The notes under the pieces were generated by a model. That model saw only the letters and a program-made list of their open reading frames with translations. It had not been told where the DNA came from and did no database searches. Source: Chrysopilus asiliformis (taxonomy: Eukaryota > Arthropoda > Insecta > Diptera > Rhagionidae). Taken from it: a DNA stretch of 64,000 nucleotides. The translations under genes were made by a program, and so were the position numbers. Shown here in pieces: positions 1 through 11,726 of the stretch (position 1 is the first letter of the stretch; each line of letters starts with the position of its first letter). Location: NCBI GenBank assembly GCA_964034945.1, contig OZ035960.1, positions 84,878,148 to 84,942,147 on the forward strand, written 5' to 3'.

Positions 1-377
1 CTCATCTGGCTCCAAGTTCGCCTGATTCTAAAACACATCACGCGCTCCGAAGGGGAGAAATGACAACACGAATTTATAGTATTACGGAATTTTTAATTTT
101 AATGCGAAAAGGAGAAAATTTATTACAAAAATTTTGTTCTAAACCTATATGGCCAAGCTAATCTTTCCTTATACCCTAGCATATTAATTTTCAATTCAAC
201 AAAAGTTCATATAATTATATATATTTTAATTAAGACTTAGCTGAATTTTATCCATGATGGTTTCGACGTGTTGGTACATATTGTAACTGTGTTGATTGTA
301 GCTTATTGTTGATTGTAGCTTAGTGTTGTCTATAGTTGAGGACATCTTCCCTTAATTCATCTCGTCAGCCAACCTTT
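1..377. other. AT-rich sequence, possible LTR start
   Basis: I see no coding sequence here. A purine run at about 48-60 (GAAGGGGAGAAA) is directly followed by TGACAACACG. That is how a polypurine tract and the TG start of a plus-strand 3' LTR look. If so, an LTR begins near 61 and the following tandem repeat may be part of it. I cannot find the other LTR end, a primer-binding site or a target duplication, so this stays tentative. Confidence 0.3.
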
Positions 378-1147
378 TAGTCCCATTTAGTTTAAAATAT
401 AGTAGATAAATTTAGTAATTCTATGTTTAAACTTTATTATTTATTAATTATACACTATTTGTCCTTACTATTTCACTTAAATTCAAGTTCATCGTTTGTT
501 AGTGTTAGTGTAGTTGAATTAGTTAATCAGCGGTCTGTGTTTAGATTAAATATCGCCTAAATTTTACTGCAATTCACTGTTATTCGGTGATTAACTTCAT
601 TTTAGTTAATTTTAGGAAGTTTTTAACTGTTTAAGTCCGAATTAGTTTAAAATATTGTAGTTAAATTTAGTAATTATATGTTTAAACTTTGTTATTTATT
701 AATTATACACTATTTGTCTTTAACTGTTTCACTTAAATTCATGTTCATCGTCTGTTAGTGTTAGTGTAGTTTAATTAGTTCATCAGCACTCTATGTTTAG
801 ATTAAATATAGCCTAAATTTTGCGGTAATTCACTGTTATACGGAGATTAACTCCAGTTTAATTAATTTTAGGAAGATTTTAACTGTTTAAGTCCGAACTA
901 GTTTAAAATATTGTAGTTAAATTTAGTAATTATATGTTTAAACTTTGTTATTTATTAATTATACACTATTTGTCTTTAACTGTTTCACTTAAATTCATGT
1001 TCATCGTCTGTTAGTGTTAGTGTAGTTTAATTAGTTAATCAGCACTCTGTGTTTAGATTAAATATAGCCTAACTTTATTGTAATTCTATGATCTTCGGTG
1101 GATAACTTAATTTTCGTTAATTTTAAGAAGTTATTAAATGTTTAAAT
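378..1147. repeat. Tandem repeat, three units of about 255 bp
   Basis: Three head-to-tail copies begin near 389, 644 and 900, counted at the shared word AGTTTAAAATAT. Each carries the same ordered blocks: TTATTAATTATACACTATTTG, a TTAGTGTTAGTGTAGTT motif, a TTTAGATTAAATAT block and a TTTTAGGAAG block. The second and third units resemble each other more than the first. There is no open frame. It may be a satellite seed or an array inside a long LTR. Confidence 0.8.
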
Positions 1148-1607
1148 CCTCTCCAATCTTTTTCGCGGCACAGTCAACGCGATTCTTGACTCATCAAAAG
1201 AAACTAAAACGGCGTTCTTGTCGAAATCTCCAATTAAGATCTCAAAACCCCAAAACGAATTCGATAAACACATAATCTTACTCAGGAAATAATTTTCTAA
1301 CGAGTTGTTTTTTTTTTCTTCTTTAAAAAAAAAACAAAAAAAAACGGAGTGAGTGTCGTTCGATACTCATCTTTCAATCGCTCCATCTCTAATCATCTTT
1401 TCTTTCGGAGAAATTTTTGCTTCGCTTTGATTTTTCTTTGTCTTCTCGAAACAGGCGATTCTTGGAGTGATTCATTTGTGCCGTTTCTTTTTTTGTTTCT
1501 TTTTTTTCAATTTATCATCAATCGCTAGATAAAAGAACAATAATCTCGGTTCGTACAGATTGTTACTAACGCGATGGAATCAGGGATTCTCAACCTTAAT
1601 AAAAAAA
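1148..1607. other. Unassigned sequence
   Basis: I can name no gene or repeat in this stretch. It holds long T and A homopolymers around 1310-1345 and 1488-1510. It separates the tandem repeat from the truncated integrase end of the Gypsy element. Confidence 0.4.
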
Positions 1608-4600
1608 TTATTTGACAGGAAAATTGAAATGGCGTTCATTACAAAGTAGCTGACCGTCTAATTCCATTATGTCAATATGTATTATTTCAGTTGGATATTG
1701 AGGAATTGGTTTTGATTCGAGTTTGGCATTCGTAGGATGTCTGTCATATTTGCTTTCTCTACAGACACTACAATTTTTGATAATTTCTTTAATTTTTGCG
1801 GTCATGTTAGGGAGATAGTATTGTTGGATAATTTTTTCTTTATTTTCCGAGACTCCTCTGTGAGCGAGTCTGTGTTCCCTATGGATTATTTCCAACAATT
1901 GTTCTTCATCGATAACGTCGGTGACGATTTTCTGTGTGAATCTTATTTTCAAATTTCTTCCAAAATGTTCTTTATAAATATCTTGGATCAATTGCATCAG
2001 ATGTTCAGGGGCTTTCAACCCGTTCGTTACATCTATTTCCTTCAAAGATTCTTCACTGAAATAATTTTTTATTATTGTCTTCCTATGATAAACAGGATGT
2101 GGTAGTTCGTAGGTACGTCCTTCTTCATCTCCTTCCATCAATATTACCTGATTCCTGAAAACATTAATTGGAACCTCAGTACTGGGGATTAAATCTGTTG
2201 AATCCTCTTCTGCACTGTGTTGTGTCACTGTCGTAGGATTGCATTCACTTATGTTCATTCTTGAAAGAGCGTCTGCCACTAAGTTTGTTCTTCCTGATTT
2301 GTATACTAATTCGTAGTTATATTCTTCTAGCCTTGCCTTCCATCTTTTTAACTTCGCGTTGTTGTTCTTGTTGCTCAATGCGTAAGTTAGTGGTTGATGA
2401 TCGGTAAGAATTTTTAGCTTTTTTGCACCATATAAGTAATTACGAAGGTTGTCCAATGCCCAAACTATTGCAAGCATCTCTTTTTCGTTTGTTGCATAGT
2501 TTTGTTCAGTAGAGTTGAGACTTCGAGAAATATATGTTATGGGTTTATCCTTTCCAATATCTCCTTGGGAAAGGACGGCACCAATTGCTTGGTTTGAAGC
2601 GTCGGTTGTTAATATAAAGGGTTTGTCAAAGTCTGGGAATATTAGTATGTCTGTTGATGTTAGCAACTCTTTGATCGCGTTAAATGATTTCCTTTGTTCC
2701 TCATTTAGTTTTATTGAGATTTTTTTAGATTGATTTTTTCTGATTCCTGCTAGCTCTCCTCCAGTTAATGAAGTCAGTGGTTTTGCGATCTTGGCATAGT
2801 CCCTTATGAATTTCCGATAGTAAGAAGACAAGCCAAGGAAGGATTTAAGTTCTTTTAGATTTGTAGGTTCCTGAACATTCAGTATAGATTGGATTTTTTT
2901 TGGATCTGGTTTTATGCCATTTTTAGATATGATAAAGCCTAAAAATTCAGTTTCTAGTCACAAGAACTCCGTTTTGTCCAAGTTGACTTTCAAATTTGAT
3001 TCTTGAAGCTTTAAAAAGACTTTCTTTATATCTTCGTAATGTTGTTCGATCGTTTCGCTGAAGATTATTATGTCGTATATGTAGACGTAACATATTTTTC
3101 CAATGTGCTCCCTTAGCACGTCATCGACCATTCTCTGAAAGATAGAAGGTCCGTTTTTGACCCCGAACGGAAGTCTTAAAAATTCGTACTTCCCGTTCAA
3201 TGTGGAAAATGCGGTTTTGGGTATATCTTCTTTTTTGAGTAAAATTTGATGAAACCCAGACGTTAAGTCAATTGTGGTGAAGTATTGTGCTTTTCCCAAA
3301 TTTGCCAATGTGTTAGTGATATCGGGTAGAGGATATCTGTCGGGAACCGTGACGTCGTTCAGTTTTTTGTAGTCAATTACCATTCTATACTTCCTTTCAC
3401 CAGAAGCATCTAATTTTTTTGGAACTACCCATATTGGGGAGTTATATGGGGAGTTTGAGGGTTGGATTACGTTGTCTTCCAGCAACTTATTTATTTGGTT
3501 ATCGACTTCACTTCTCATGTGAACAGGATAGGGATAGGTCTTTGCATAAATAGGGGTATCAGTGGAAGTTTTTATTTCCGCTCTGACATTCGTAACTGCG
3601 GTGATTTTATTGTCTAGTGTACCGAAGATGGGTTTAAATTGGTGTATTATCTCGTCTAATCTTTCCTTCTGAATGTCCGTAAGATGGTCGTTCCGAATGT
3701 TAATGGAATTTTCGTTTATAGATTGTCTCATTTCCAAGGGTATTGTTATTCCCGGAGCTATTGTTAGAGTAGATTTGCCTCTATCAATTACTGCGCTCAA
3801 CAATCTTAGAGTGTCATCCCCGATGATTCCATCAAAGGATGTCAATGAAGGTAATAAATAGAATTTGATGGGAGTATTGTTTCCAAAGTATGAAAATATG
3901 TTTCTTGTGGTTGATTTCTCTATTTTTACTTTACCTCCGACCGAATTGATGAAGAACGGTTTTTCAACTAACTTTGAATTCGTGGCATGTTCAGGTTTGA
4001 TAAAATTTTTATTGGCTCCTGTATCAACAAGGAAACGAAGAGCTTTTCCACCGGGTGTGTGATAATTTAGATAGGGTGTGGCACTGATCTTATCGTCGAG
4101 TGCATTAATTTCTTCACTGAGTGCATTGACTTCTTCACCAATGATAATATTTACTTCCTGATTTTCATGATTAAAAATATTGAGAAGGTTTAATTCTTGA
4201 TCTTCTTCTAGAGCTTCTTCTTCGTTGTAATAATCGTCATACATTTCTTGCATTGATTCTATATATTCTTGTTCTATGTCCTCAGGGTCATTATGGAAGA
4301 CTCTTTGGAGTTTTGCTGGTGGTGATGGTCCATTCTGCGTTGGTCTTGGGGTTAAGGAATTATGAGGAGTGACAATTGGCTTTGTTATATTATTCCTGTT
4401 AAGGAAATTAGTTGCCCTGTAATTCATGTTTTGTAAATCAAGGCAAACAGAATATGCTTCTGGCAGAGATCTTGGTGTTTTGATGGCAATTAATCTTGAC
4501 AGATCACCATTTAATCCTCTAATAAAGGTGTCTAAGGCTCTGTTCCGATGCGCTTCGATCATACAGGTAGCAGTTTCAGGACTAAGGCTTTCAGTCTGAA

Positions 4601-5183
4601 TCTTGTTGATAATCAAGGTAAGGTGGTGGTTTATTTCACCGAAGAATTCGTCGATTGTTCTCTTACCCTGATGGAGTGAGTACAATTGATACTCAAGTGT
4701 TCGGATGTCTCTTTTATCTGCGTAGTGCAGGGAAAGACATCTTTTTATAGCAGACCAATCTTCTTCTGGCGTGTTGTACGCTATCAATGCAGTGTCTGCC
4801 TCGTCAATAATCTTCTGTCGTATAGACCGGATTATTGCTCTATACAGAGGCTTGGTCTTTATAATCTTATAGTCTTCTAGAACGTTTTCAACGGATTTCA
4901 CCCATGAAGCGTAAGTCGTAGGGTTTCCATTAAAGGTTCTGATGTCCTTTACAGGGTCAGGGAGTCTACTTTATTGGGTTAGATCGTCTTCAGTGGCTGG
5001 TCTGACTAATGGGGGTTCTTCAGAACATTTCACGGGTGTGGGTATGGATTTTTGAATTTCTTCTTGAAAGGCAATGAATTGTTTCTGAATGTCATTTGTC
5101 ACTCTAATTTGGGCATTAATTGAACCGGTCAGATTCAAAACCTCTGCTCGGATAATATCTACAGCTTCTTGAATTGTAGCCAT
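1608..5183 (-). pseudogene. Gypsy gag-pol, truncated in integrase
   Basis: One reading frame runs from ATG 5183 to 1608 and is broken by two in-frame stops, at 4971-4973 and about 2955-2957. In order it encodes an N-terminal Gag region, an aspartic protease (LVDTGAN), reverse transcriptase (YPLPDI, FTTIDL, LPFGV), RNase H (TTDASN, ILTDHQPL, VADALSRM) and the HHCC zinc-binding part of integrase (HREHRLAHRG ... CSVCRESK). It stops before the integrase DDE core, so about 1 kb is missing. Gag and Pol in a single frame, and the RT type, suit the Gypsy/errantivirus group. The RT active-site box reads YIYD rather than YIDD, which loses a catalytic aspartate. With the stops, this copy is dead. Confidence 0.85.
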
Positions 5184-5970
5184 AGTGTTTTATTCAATTA
5201 CCAATAATCGATATATCTGACGGTTTCGAGGCTGTTTGCTAAAACTTACGCGTATTTCGACTTCTACTTGAACTCGACTTTTGATTTTTCAGGAAATATC
5301 AACTTAAAAAGGTTTTTTTTCCTTTTTTTTTATTGTATTTTACTCTAATTTGTTTATAATTTTTCTTATCGTTTATTGTAACCTTTCTCTTAAATTATTG
5401 TACAATTTCTTTATATTTTGTTTAAAAATTTTAATTCACTTGTATTTTGTTTGAGGAGTTTATATATTTTGATTTTGTTTTTTTTTATATTTTTCTAATT
5501 CACTTACAATAAAATGGTTGCTTTCATCCTTGGATGATGGATTTCCTATTTGCACTGGCACCTTCCTCCGTAGATTTTAGAATGCACTGTCAATATAGAG
5601 TCCTTGCTGCAAGATCACCTTCCTTACAGGTTCTTTAAAGTGCGCTGTTACCTCGGGCTTTGTTGCACACTCGGGACCGTTGCTCGTGAAAGATAGGGCC
5701 GAGTTGTTCCTTTTTGGATGATGACTTTACAATCGACCACCTCCTACTAATGGCTCGGAACTCACTACACAATCACTCTGTACTCGTCAAGTTTATTGAC
5801 TTTTATATGCAATACTTGTGCACTTGACTGAAGTCTTTCCAATCGTAGCACTGCACTTGTGCACTTGTTACTGAATCAGAGTTTTTCTGAAATTTTTCAG
5901 TATATTGAAGTTTTTCCAATATTTAGTACACTTCACTATCAGAGTCTTTCTGATATATGATTAGAGTCTT
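5184..5970 (-). mobile_element. 5' leader and probable 5' LTR of the Gypsy
   Basis: Read on the minus strand, this sequence has the order of an LTR followed by a leader. There is a TATATAAAAG-like TATA box (complement near 5789-5813), an AATAAA next to it, and then an untranslated stretch running to the gag ATG at 5183. The minus-strand start is near 5968, where an env fragment on the other strand begins. I cannot place the LTR end or the tRNA primer site, and no second LTR is left to compare. Confidence 0.45.
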
Positions 5971-5973
5971 CAC

Positions 5974-6768
5974 TTGGAACCAAAGGGAATTTTTTTTGAA
6001 CCATTAGGCCAAGCATTATACCATGAAACATGGACAATAGTAACAATAATCGGCAATGATGATTGGAAGGACACGCTAAATTTTTTACAAGCATGTGAGG
6101 CAACAATGGCTAAAATATGTCACGCTAGAGAAATAAATTTTGGAAATGGAGACTGCCATCATTGGCAAAAAGACATAAAATTTTTAATCTCAGAAGGCCA
6201 AACCAGAAATATCGAATTGGAGTATTTTTTCGGAAAAAATAGAGATTCAAACAAAAATATTAAAAAGAAACGAGGACTGGTAAATTTAGGGGGATGGGTA
6301 TTAAACAAAGTATTTAGAACAATGGATAGTTACGAGGCCGAAGATATTTAAAAAATGAACAAAATGTAATGTTAAACAAATTGAATAATTTTACAAATAT
6401 GATGTCATCACAATTTGATAACCTTAACATGGAGGTACGTGAAATGACATTACAAATAGAAATTAACGTCATAACGTCCTATATCTTGATGCGACTAAAT
6501 AATATTTTCCAAAAACAAACAAATCTATTCACGATCATAAATTCGTTAAGTTTGAATAAATTACATCTATTAATACTAAAGATATCCGAAATTAGGAATT
6601 TACAAATGAGAAAACAACAACACGTTCAAAATTCATATCTGGAAGGTTATCAATTACTAAAAGAAAGTCTTACGATAGAAAGTTTTCACTTAGAATCATC
6701 AGTCATAATAAAAATTAGATTACCTCTTCCCGAAAATGGTTTATTTACGACAAGCAAAGTATATATAT
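5974..6768 (+). pseudogene. Errantivirus-type env (F-like) fragment
   Basis: The plus strand encodes a piece resembling the envelope fusion protein of insect errantiviruses and the related baculovirus F proteins. A basic cleavage-like site (KKKR) is directly followed by GLVNLGGWV, placed as the furin site and fusion peptide are in that family. A frame change near 6352-6369 leads into a helical region rich in L, N and I. There is no ATG or signal peptide: the frame starts at the edge of the Gypsy LTR. The 3' side is cut by the Myb/SANT mini-transposon at 6771. It is opposite in strand to the Gypsy pol beside it, so it belongs to another element. Confidence 0.6.
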
Positions 6769-6770
6769 TA

Positions 6771-7765
6771 GCGGCGACCCATTGGGCTAATTTTTTACTG
6801 CAGAGTGCTCCCGAACAGAGCAAAACTGCACCACCTCCAATTCACGAACAATTTTCAAGATCAAGAACATGTATTGCCATATCGTAGTCACAAACGTTTG
6901 AATGGGAAATTTTTCTCTCAGATCGGCGGAGTGTATTCAATTATAACTCTTATGAAAATTACATTATGGCTAAAATGATAAAAACTTGTGAGAAGCAACG
7001 TTTGAACTGTCATTTCAATATTTTTGGTGTGATTAAATTTGGTTGAACGAGAAAAGACTAAAAATAACTAAAAAATCATAAGTTTTTGGAAATATTTTAT
7101 TAATCAACAAAAACTAAATCTAATAGTGATTATAAAACTTTTCCTTCCGATGCGGGTATATTATCCTTTGCATTCTTCATCGGTGCAGGGGTTATATCTC
7201 CCGGTTTTGTTCCTGCTCCAACGCTTGTTGCAAAAGGAGAACTATGGAGAGGACTATGATGAAATATTTCATCCATGTCTTCAAGGTATGGAAATTTTAA
7301 AGCACTAGATCCAGTCCCTCGGTCTATCGCGTTCTTATAAGCGCGGTAAAGACTTTTCCACTTCACCTCCAGATTTTCCGGCGTCGCCAGTGAAAGCTGT
7401 GAATATATAAAATGTTTAATTGTTTTTCTTTATTAATTAAATAAATTACTTACCAGTACATCTTGAGCCTCCAGATCTTGCAACATATTTTCCCAGAACC
7501 GTTTTTTGCTTCTGGTTCGAAAATATTCCTCTTTTCTGCTCTTGTAACAGGAAATAAGTGCTTTTCCCTCATTGAAAGACCATTTTCGTGACTGATTCAT
7601 ATTTTAAAATAAATATTTAACTGAGAACAGTACTTCGAGTCACAGCACTGTTCTACACAAATATGACAGCTCAATTTTGAGGTTAGAAATTGTTCTTGGC
7701 ATAAAAAATTCGACCCATTGAACATTTACTCCGGAGTAAAAAAAATTAGCCCAATGGGTCGCAGC
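6771..7765. mobile_element. 995-bp TIR transposon with Myb/SANT gene
   Basis: The ends are inverted repeats: GCGGCGACCCATTGGGCTAA at 6771 and its partner, with two mismatches or so, reading inward from 7765. TA flanks both ends (6769-6770 and 7766-7767), but whether the duplication is two or three bases is unclear. Inside is one small two-exon gene for a DNA-binding protein and no transposase, as in an internally deleted PIF/Harbinger-like element mobilised in trans. It landed in the env fragment. Confidence 0.65.
7130..7600 (-). CDS. Myb/SANT-like DNA-binding protein of the mini-transposon
   Basis: Exon 1 is 7600-7454, starts with MNQSRKWSF and ends at a CTG|GTAAGT donor. Exon 2 runs from 7396, after a TTCACAG acceptor, to the stop at 7130. 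Together they give about 127 residues. The aromatic pattern (KWSFNEG, RFWENML, KWKSLYRAYK) fits the trihelix or Myb/SANT-like DNA-binding domain of the accessory proteins of Harbinger-type transposons. After FPYLEDMDEIF comes a loose polar tail. It presumably binds the element ends. Both splice junctions are consensus and the frame is open, so it may still be translatable. No transposase partner lies beside it. Confidence 0.55.
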
Positions 7766-7979
7766 TATTACTAGACTTACCATATTTTTCTCGACCAAAC
7801 CGCGACAAGACAAAAAAAACACATTTTTCTATGATATCACCTTATTATTTTATTTTACATTGTTCAAGTAAAATCATGACCAACAATATTTCTAATATTT
7901 TTATTTATCAGGTTGAGACCAAGAATATTTTTCCTTTCTGAGCACTTTTTTGAGAAGTGACTTGTCTTTTTTAATAGTT
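7766..7979. other. Short unassigned gap
   Basis: Sequence between the mini-transposon and the hAT remnant. A plus-strand frame stays open for about 55 codons after the transposon, which might be further env sequence, but I could not match it to any env motif. Confidence 0.3.
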
Positions 7980-9024
7980 TCAAAAAAATCGGAGCAATCT
8001 ATCAATATTGATTTTACAAAACAAAATACCTTTAACAATGGATTCGCTCATCCTACTTCTTTCATCAGACCAGATATTATTCATTAAGGAAAATACTCGT
8101 TCAACTGGTGCGGAAGTTCCTGGAAGGCAGAAAATGTACTCCATAGCTCGGCAAAGATTCAGCATGGAAATATTTTGATCTATAAAATGTTTGAAAAACT
8201 GGATCCATTTTTCTTCGCACGTTAAATTTCTAACTTCCCATGTTTCACTGTTTGATGACCAAAATTGTTTTGCAAGAACAAATTCATCAAATAGCACATC
8301 TAAATTTATTGCAGCATGTCGAAGTGTTGCATTAATTCTTTCTCCGGTTGCTTCAATATCAGACCATGCCGTATGATTCAGATTCCTAATCCATTGAAAT
8401 TGTTCAGCTCCATCAAATGCATTTTCCCAAAGAACAATGTAAGATAGAGAATGAGTATAAAAATTTTGAAATTCTTCCATCACTTTTGTTTTATTACTGT
8501 CTTGTAGGTTTTTATATATATTTTTTAGCTCCTTGTGGTATAAAATTATTACTGCGCCTTTCTTCAATATTTTTCTTCAAATTTTTCAATTCAACAGCAA
8601 CATCGGTCGCTCTTACTTTCGTTATTTCCATCGCTAAAATTGTTTTGTTGAACAAAGCAAGTTGGCCATGTACGAACTATAAATACATCTCGCCATAATC
8701 ATTTGAAAAAAAAAGTTTTGGTTCAAAAAACTTCGATATTAATTTAGAAGAACAATCGGCCGATTTGAAGGTTAAATTATGAACCACTGTATGAAAGGCA
8801 AATGTAGCTTCTTCAGCAGCAATCACTAAGTCTTTGTCACCTGGATCAGAGTTTTTGAAAAATGATGGCACTTTCGTGCAACTCACGACCGCAGCCAAAC
8901 TACTTTTATGCTTTACAGAGTTTAAGTGGTTTTTCACATCGGAGCGCTCGCCATGACTTACTGAAAACTCAGAGGAGCAGTGTTCGGATTTCACACGGTC
9001 AAGGTAACCACTAACTTTTTTCAA
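7980..9024 (-). pseudogene. hAT transposase remnant
   Basis: The N-terminal part (9024-8677) has a BED-finger-like pattern (EHCSSEFSVSHGE ... HLNSVKHK). The C-terminal part (8567-7980) carries the hAT dimerisation signature LPGTSAPVERVFSLMNN. Between them a frame-shifted stretch (LFNKTILAMEITKVRATD) joins the two, and most of the catalytic core is missing. The product would be a cut-and-paste transposase, but this copy is internally deleted and frame-shifted. I could not identify its inverted ends. Confidence 0.75.
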
Positions 9025-9039
9025 AAAGGGTTATTCTTT

Positions 9040-9480
9040 TACTAAATCCTCCGTAAATGTACACTTCCTTTTTGGAATTTCGAAAACCTTAATTTTCGCA
9101 GGGAATCCCCGTACTTTATGAAATAGAAAAATGTTTACGATTTCTAGTCGTTTTCTCACCGGATACTGAAGTATGGAGCAGAAAATAATTTTTCTCTTAA
9201 TAAATTGAAAGATTCGTCTTGTTCTACGCTCCATTCAAACTTTATGTCTTTCCAAAGTAGCTTTGTCAATGGCTTAGTAATTTTTGAGAAATTCTCAATA
9301 AATTTCCTATAATAACCGGATAATCCAAGGAATGATTTGATATGTTTGGGGTTTTTAGGAGTTGGAAAATATTTTACGGCTTGAACTTTTTCATCGTTAT
9401 GCGCATAAATTCACATTTTAAAGGTTCTAACGTATAATTTGCTTGTTTAACTTTTTTGAGGATTTACTTTAGTTTTTGTT
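9040..9480 (-). pseudogene. Gypsy reverse transcriptase thumb fragment
   Basis: Minus-strand translation gives LEPLKCEFMR, then KNPKHIKSFLGLSGYYRKFI and KITKPLTKL, followed in a shifted frame by DESFNLLREKLFSAP. This is the stretch between the RT palm and RNase H of a Gypsy-group Pol. It has several frame changes and no start. The LTR piece next to it (9515-9617) is on the same strand and may or may not belong to it. Confidence 0.7.
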
Positions 9481-9514
9481 CATGATCTCTTACTGACGAA
9501 TTATTTTTACAGAC

Positions 9515-9617
9515 TCTAGACTTCAACTACTTATTACTTGAACTGTTAAAACAATACTACTGCTTACTTACTCCTAGCTTATAATTATAGCTGAAAAGGA
9601 ATGTCGACTCAGCACTT
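9515..9617 (-). mobile_element. Partial family X LTR (R/U5 side)
   Basis: The sequence follows that of the solo LTR at 55549-55977 and the LTR at 46106-46470 in its GACTTCAAC...CTAGCTTA...AATGTCGA part, in minus orientation. It ends abruptly at about 9617, where glycoprotein-coding sequence begins. The U3 half, the PPT and the glycoprotein N-terminus are therefore missing from this junction. Confidence 0.55.
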
Positions 9618-10140
9618 TCAATATGGAGGATCATTGCGTGTTAGACCAAATAAACTCACAATTCATAGAGTTTAACAGTGTGTGCCTACATTATCAGGAT
9701 GACCAAATACGAGTGACCAACCGTAATAAGTGCCATTCCCAACTCACAATAACAGCTACAAATATCACATCTGGGATATCCATACCGGAATTACCCCATA
9801 AACACATCAAAATAAACAGCAACGTAAATTTAGGGCTACGAATCCAAAAACCAGCTCAGGATTGCTCAGGAGTAATCCGGACGTAGCTCTGAAAATAAAC
9901 GAAATCATAAAAAATCTCACAAGAACCTCCTTCAAAAAAATTAATCTAATGCATAACACAAAAGATGAAGTAAGGACGCTATTCAATGTCAATTTCCTAT
10001 TTAACATAGTAAACCTACTAATCGTATTAGTCCTGGCAACTGTCATGACAAGGAATACACGAGCGGCAATAATAATAAGAATAAAATTACAAAAAATTTG
10101 GAACCGAATAACAACTAAGTCTTTACGCCCAAAAACAGAC
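9617..10140 (+). pseudogene. Family X glycoprotein-like gene, copy 1, 5' part
   Basis: This is a diverged copy of the C-terminal two thirds of the gene at 47659-49017. Shared landmarks are EDHCVLDQ, CLHYQDDQIRVTN, ELPHKHIKIN, LMHNTKD and a hydrophobic segment before TRNTRAAIII. It starts inside the gene, without a signal peptide, and has one frameshift near 9860-9880. The remaining C-terminus lies beyond the Harbinger insertion, at 12995-13209. By its layout it would be a type I membrane protein, but this copy cannot be functional. Confidence 0.65.
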
Positions 10141-10316
10141 AATGCCGCGCAATTTATATTTTTCAATTGGGAGTTGAATAAAACACAATATGATTTTTTA
10201 AAGGATTTTTTTTTCTCTCAACTTAGCGTAACTGTTACAGAAAGACTGGCACGATTAACTGACTCTTGTCCAGTCATGATCATTTCCTTTTATACTCTCG
10301 GTACATGTTTATCTTA
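10141..10316. other. Unassigned insert flanking the Harbinger
   Basis: About 175 bp here, and about 180 bp at 12817-12994 beyond the Harbinger, separate the two halves of the glycoprotein copy. They do not match the other copy. They may be an older insertion that received the Harbinger, or intron-like sequence. The Harbinger duplication TTA is at 10314-10316. Confidence 0.35.
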
Positions 10317-10440
10317 TGCTGGAAACAGATGTGCAGATATTCTGCATGCAGCTCTGTAAGCATATCTGCAGCCAAAACACGAGCAGAATTTTTTGACATT
10401 TGTTTTGACTTACGAAAAAAAGAAAAAAAGATTGTGTTTT

Positions 10441-11702
10441 GGAAAATGAATTTGGAAAAATATTCGAAGTTAAAGAAAATTATATTATTCCTACAAGTGT
10501 ATGATACATATTTAAACATTTTAACTATAAGCCGTTCAGCTCGTAGGAAAAAATCAAGAATATGGAGTCGTTTTATATATACTGAAAACGGAAGAAAACT
10601 TCACGGTTTCTTTAACAAATTGTTCCTGATTATAAAAACAAAGGACAATTCATGCTACTAAAGACGCTTATTGAAAATAAAATTAGAAAACAAGATTTTA
10701 TTCGGCAATCTATAAGCTCTGAATGCCGATTAGCTATTACAATAGTGTAGGTTTTAAAAAGCAATGAAAATATTCTCTTTACTAAACCACAACATTTCAG
10801 ATATTTGGGGCATGGTGTTTGTCATCAAATGTTGGCATGGTCATTTCGAATTGGTGTGTCGACAGTACGAGAAATTTTTTTAGAAACCTGTCAAGTCATT
10901 TGGACAGAATTAAAAGAAATTTATTTGAGTCCTCCAAATGAAAGTGAATGGAGAAAGATCGCTGACGAAATCTTTGAGAATACAGGCATGCCTCATGTAA
11001 TAGGTGCTATCGATGGGAAGCACATTGAAATAAAATGTCCTCCGAAATCTGGAACACTTCATTTTAACTACAAGCAATATTTCAGCATTGTGCTTCTAGT
11101 TGCGTGTGATACTAACTATACATTCACTGCTGTGGACATAGGAGTTTACGGGAGTCAAAGTGATGGAGGAATTTTGAGAGCAAGCGGTTTTGGGATTCAA
11201 ATATTAAATGAAACTATAAATGTTCCCAAATCCGAGCCATTGCCCAGTTCTACCGTAGAATTTCCTTTCTACTTCGTTGGAGATGCAGCTTTCCCCCTCA
11301 AATGACATATAATGAGGCCATACTCTGGAAGGTTACTAACACCTGAAAAAGAAAATTTCAACAGAAAGTTATCCAAAGCTCGAGTTCGAATCGAAAATAC
11401 GTTTGGCATTCTTACAGCCAAGTGAAGGATACTAACCAATTGCTTAAATATTTTACCTGAAAATGCAGAGACAGTCGTCAAAGCTTGTGTGGTTTAAAAT
11501 AATTTTGTAAAATTGCATGACACTGCAAATTACTGCCCACATACATATGTTGACCACTTGTCTAATACGGGGCAAACAATTCCAGGCGCTTGGCGTGAAG
11601 AAGTAATACCTTTGCGGCAAAGTAAAATCTTTAACAGTTGCACCGCAACTCAACATGCCTTCGCAATCCGAGATTATCTCAAAAGTTATTTAAATAATTA
11701 AA
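10441..11702 (+). pseudogene. Harbinger H1 transposase
   Basis: The exon 1 remnant (about 10441-10750, frame-shifted) includes ENGRKLHGFF and SSECRLAITIV. Exon 2 begins after a CAG acceptor at about 10800 (RYLGHGVCHQMLAW) and runs to 11305, where a TGA interrupts it. The frame then carries on to SYLNN* near 11702 with two more stops. DDE landmarks are visible: [19 protein letters not shown] and RIENTFGIL. It is the nuclease that would cut and paste the element. The H2 copy (59598-60864) is its close relative and is much better kept. Confidence 0.8.
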
Positions 11703-11726
11703 GAATTGAAAAAAAAAATCAAAAAT

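Noticed and set aside
1737..2105. Plus-strand open frame opposite Gypsy pol
   Set aside because: It is the complement of conserved integrase coding and shows no protein features of its own.
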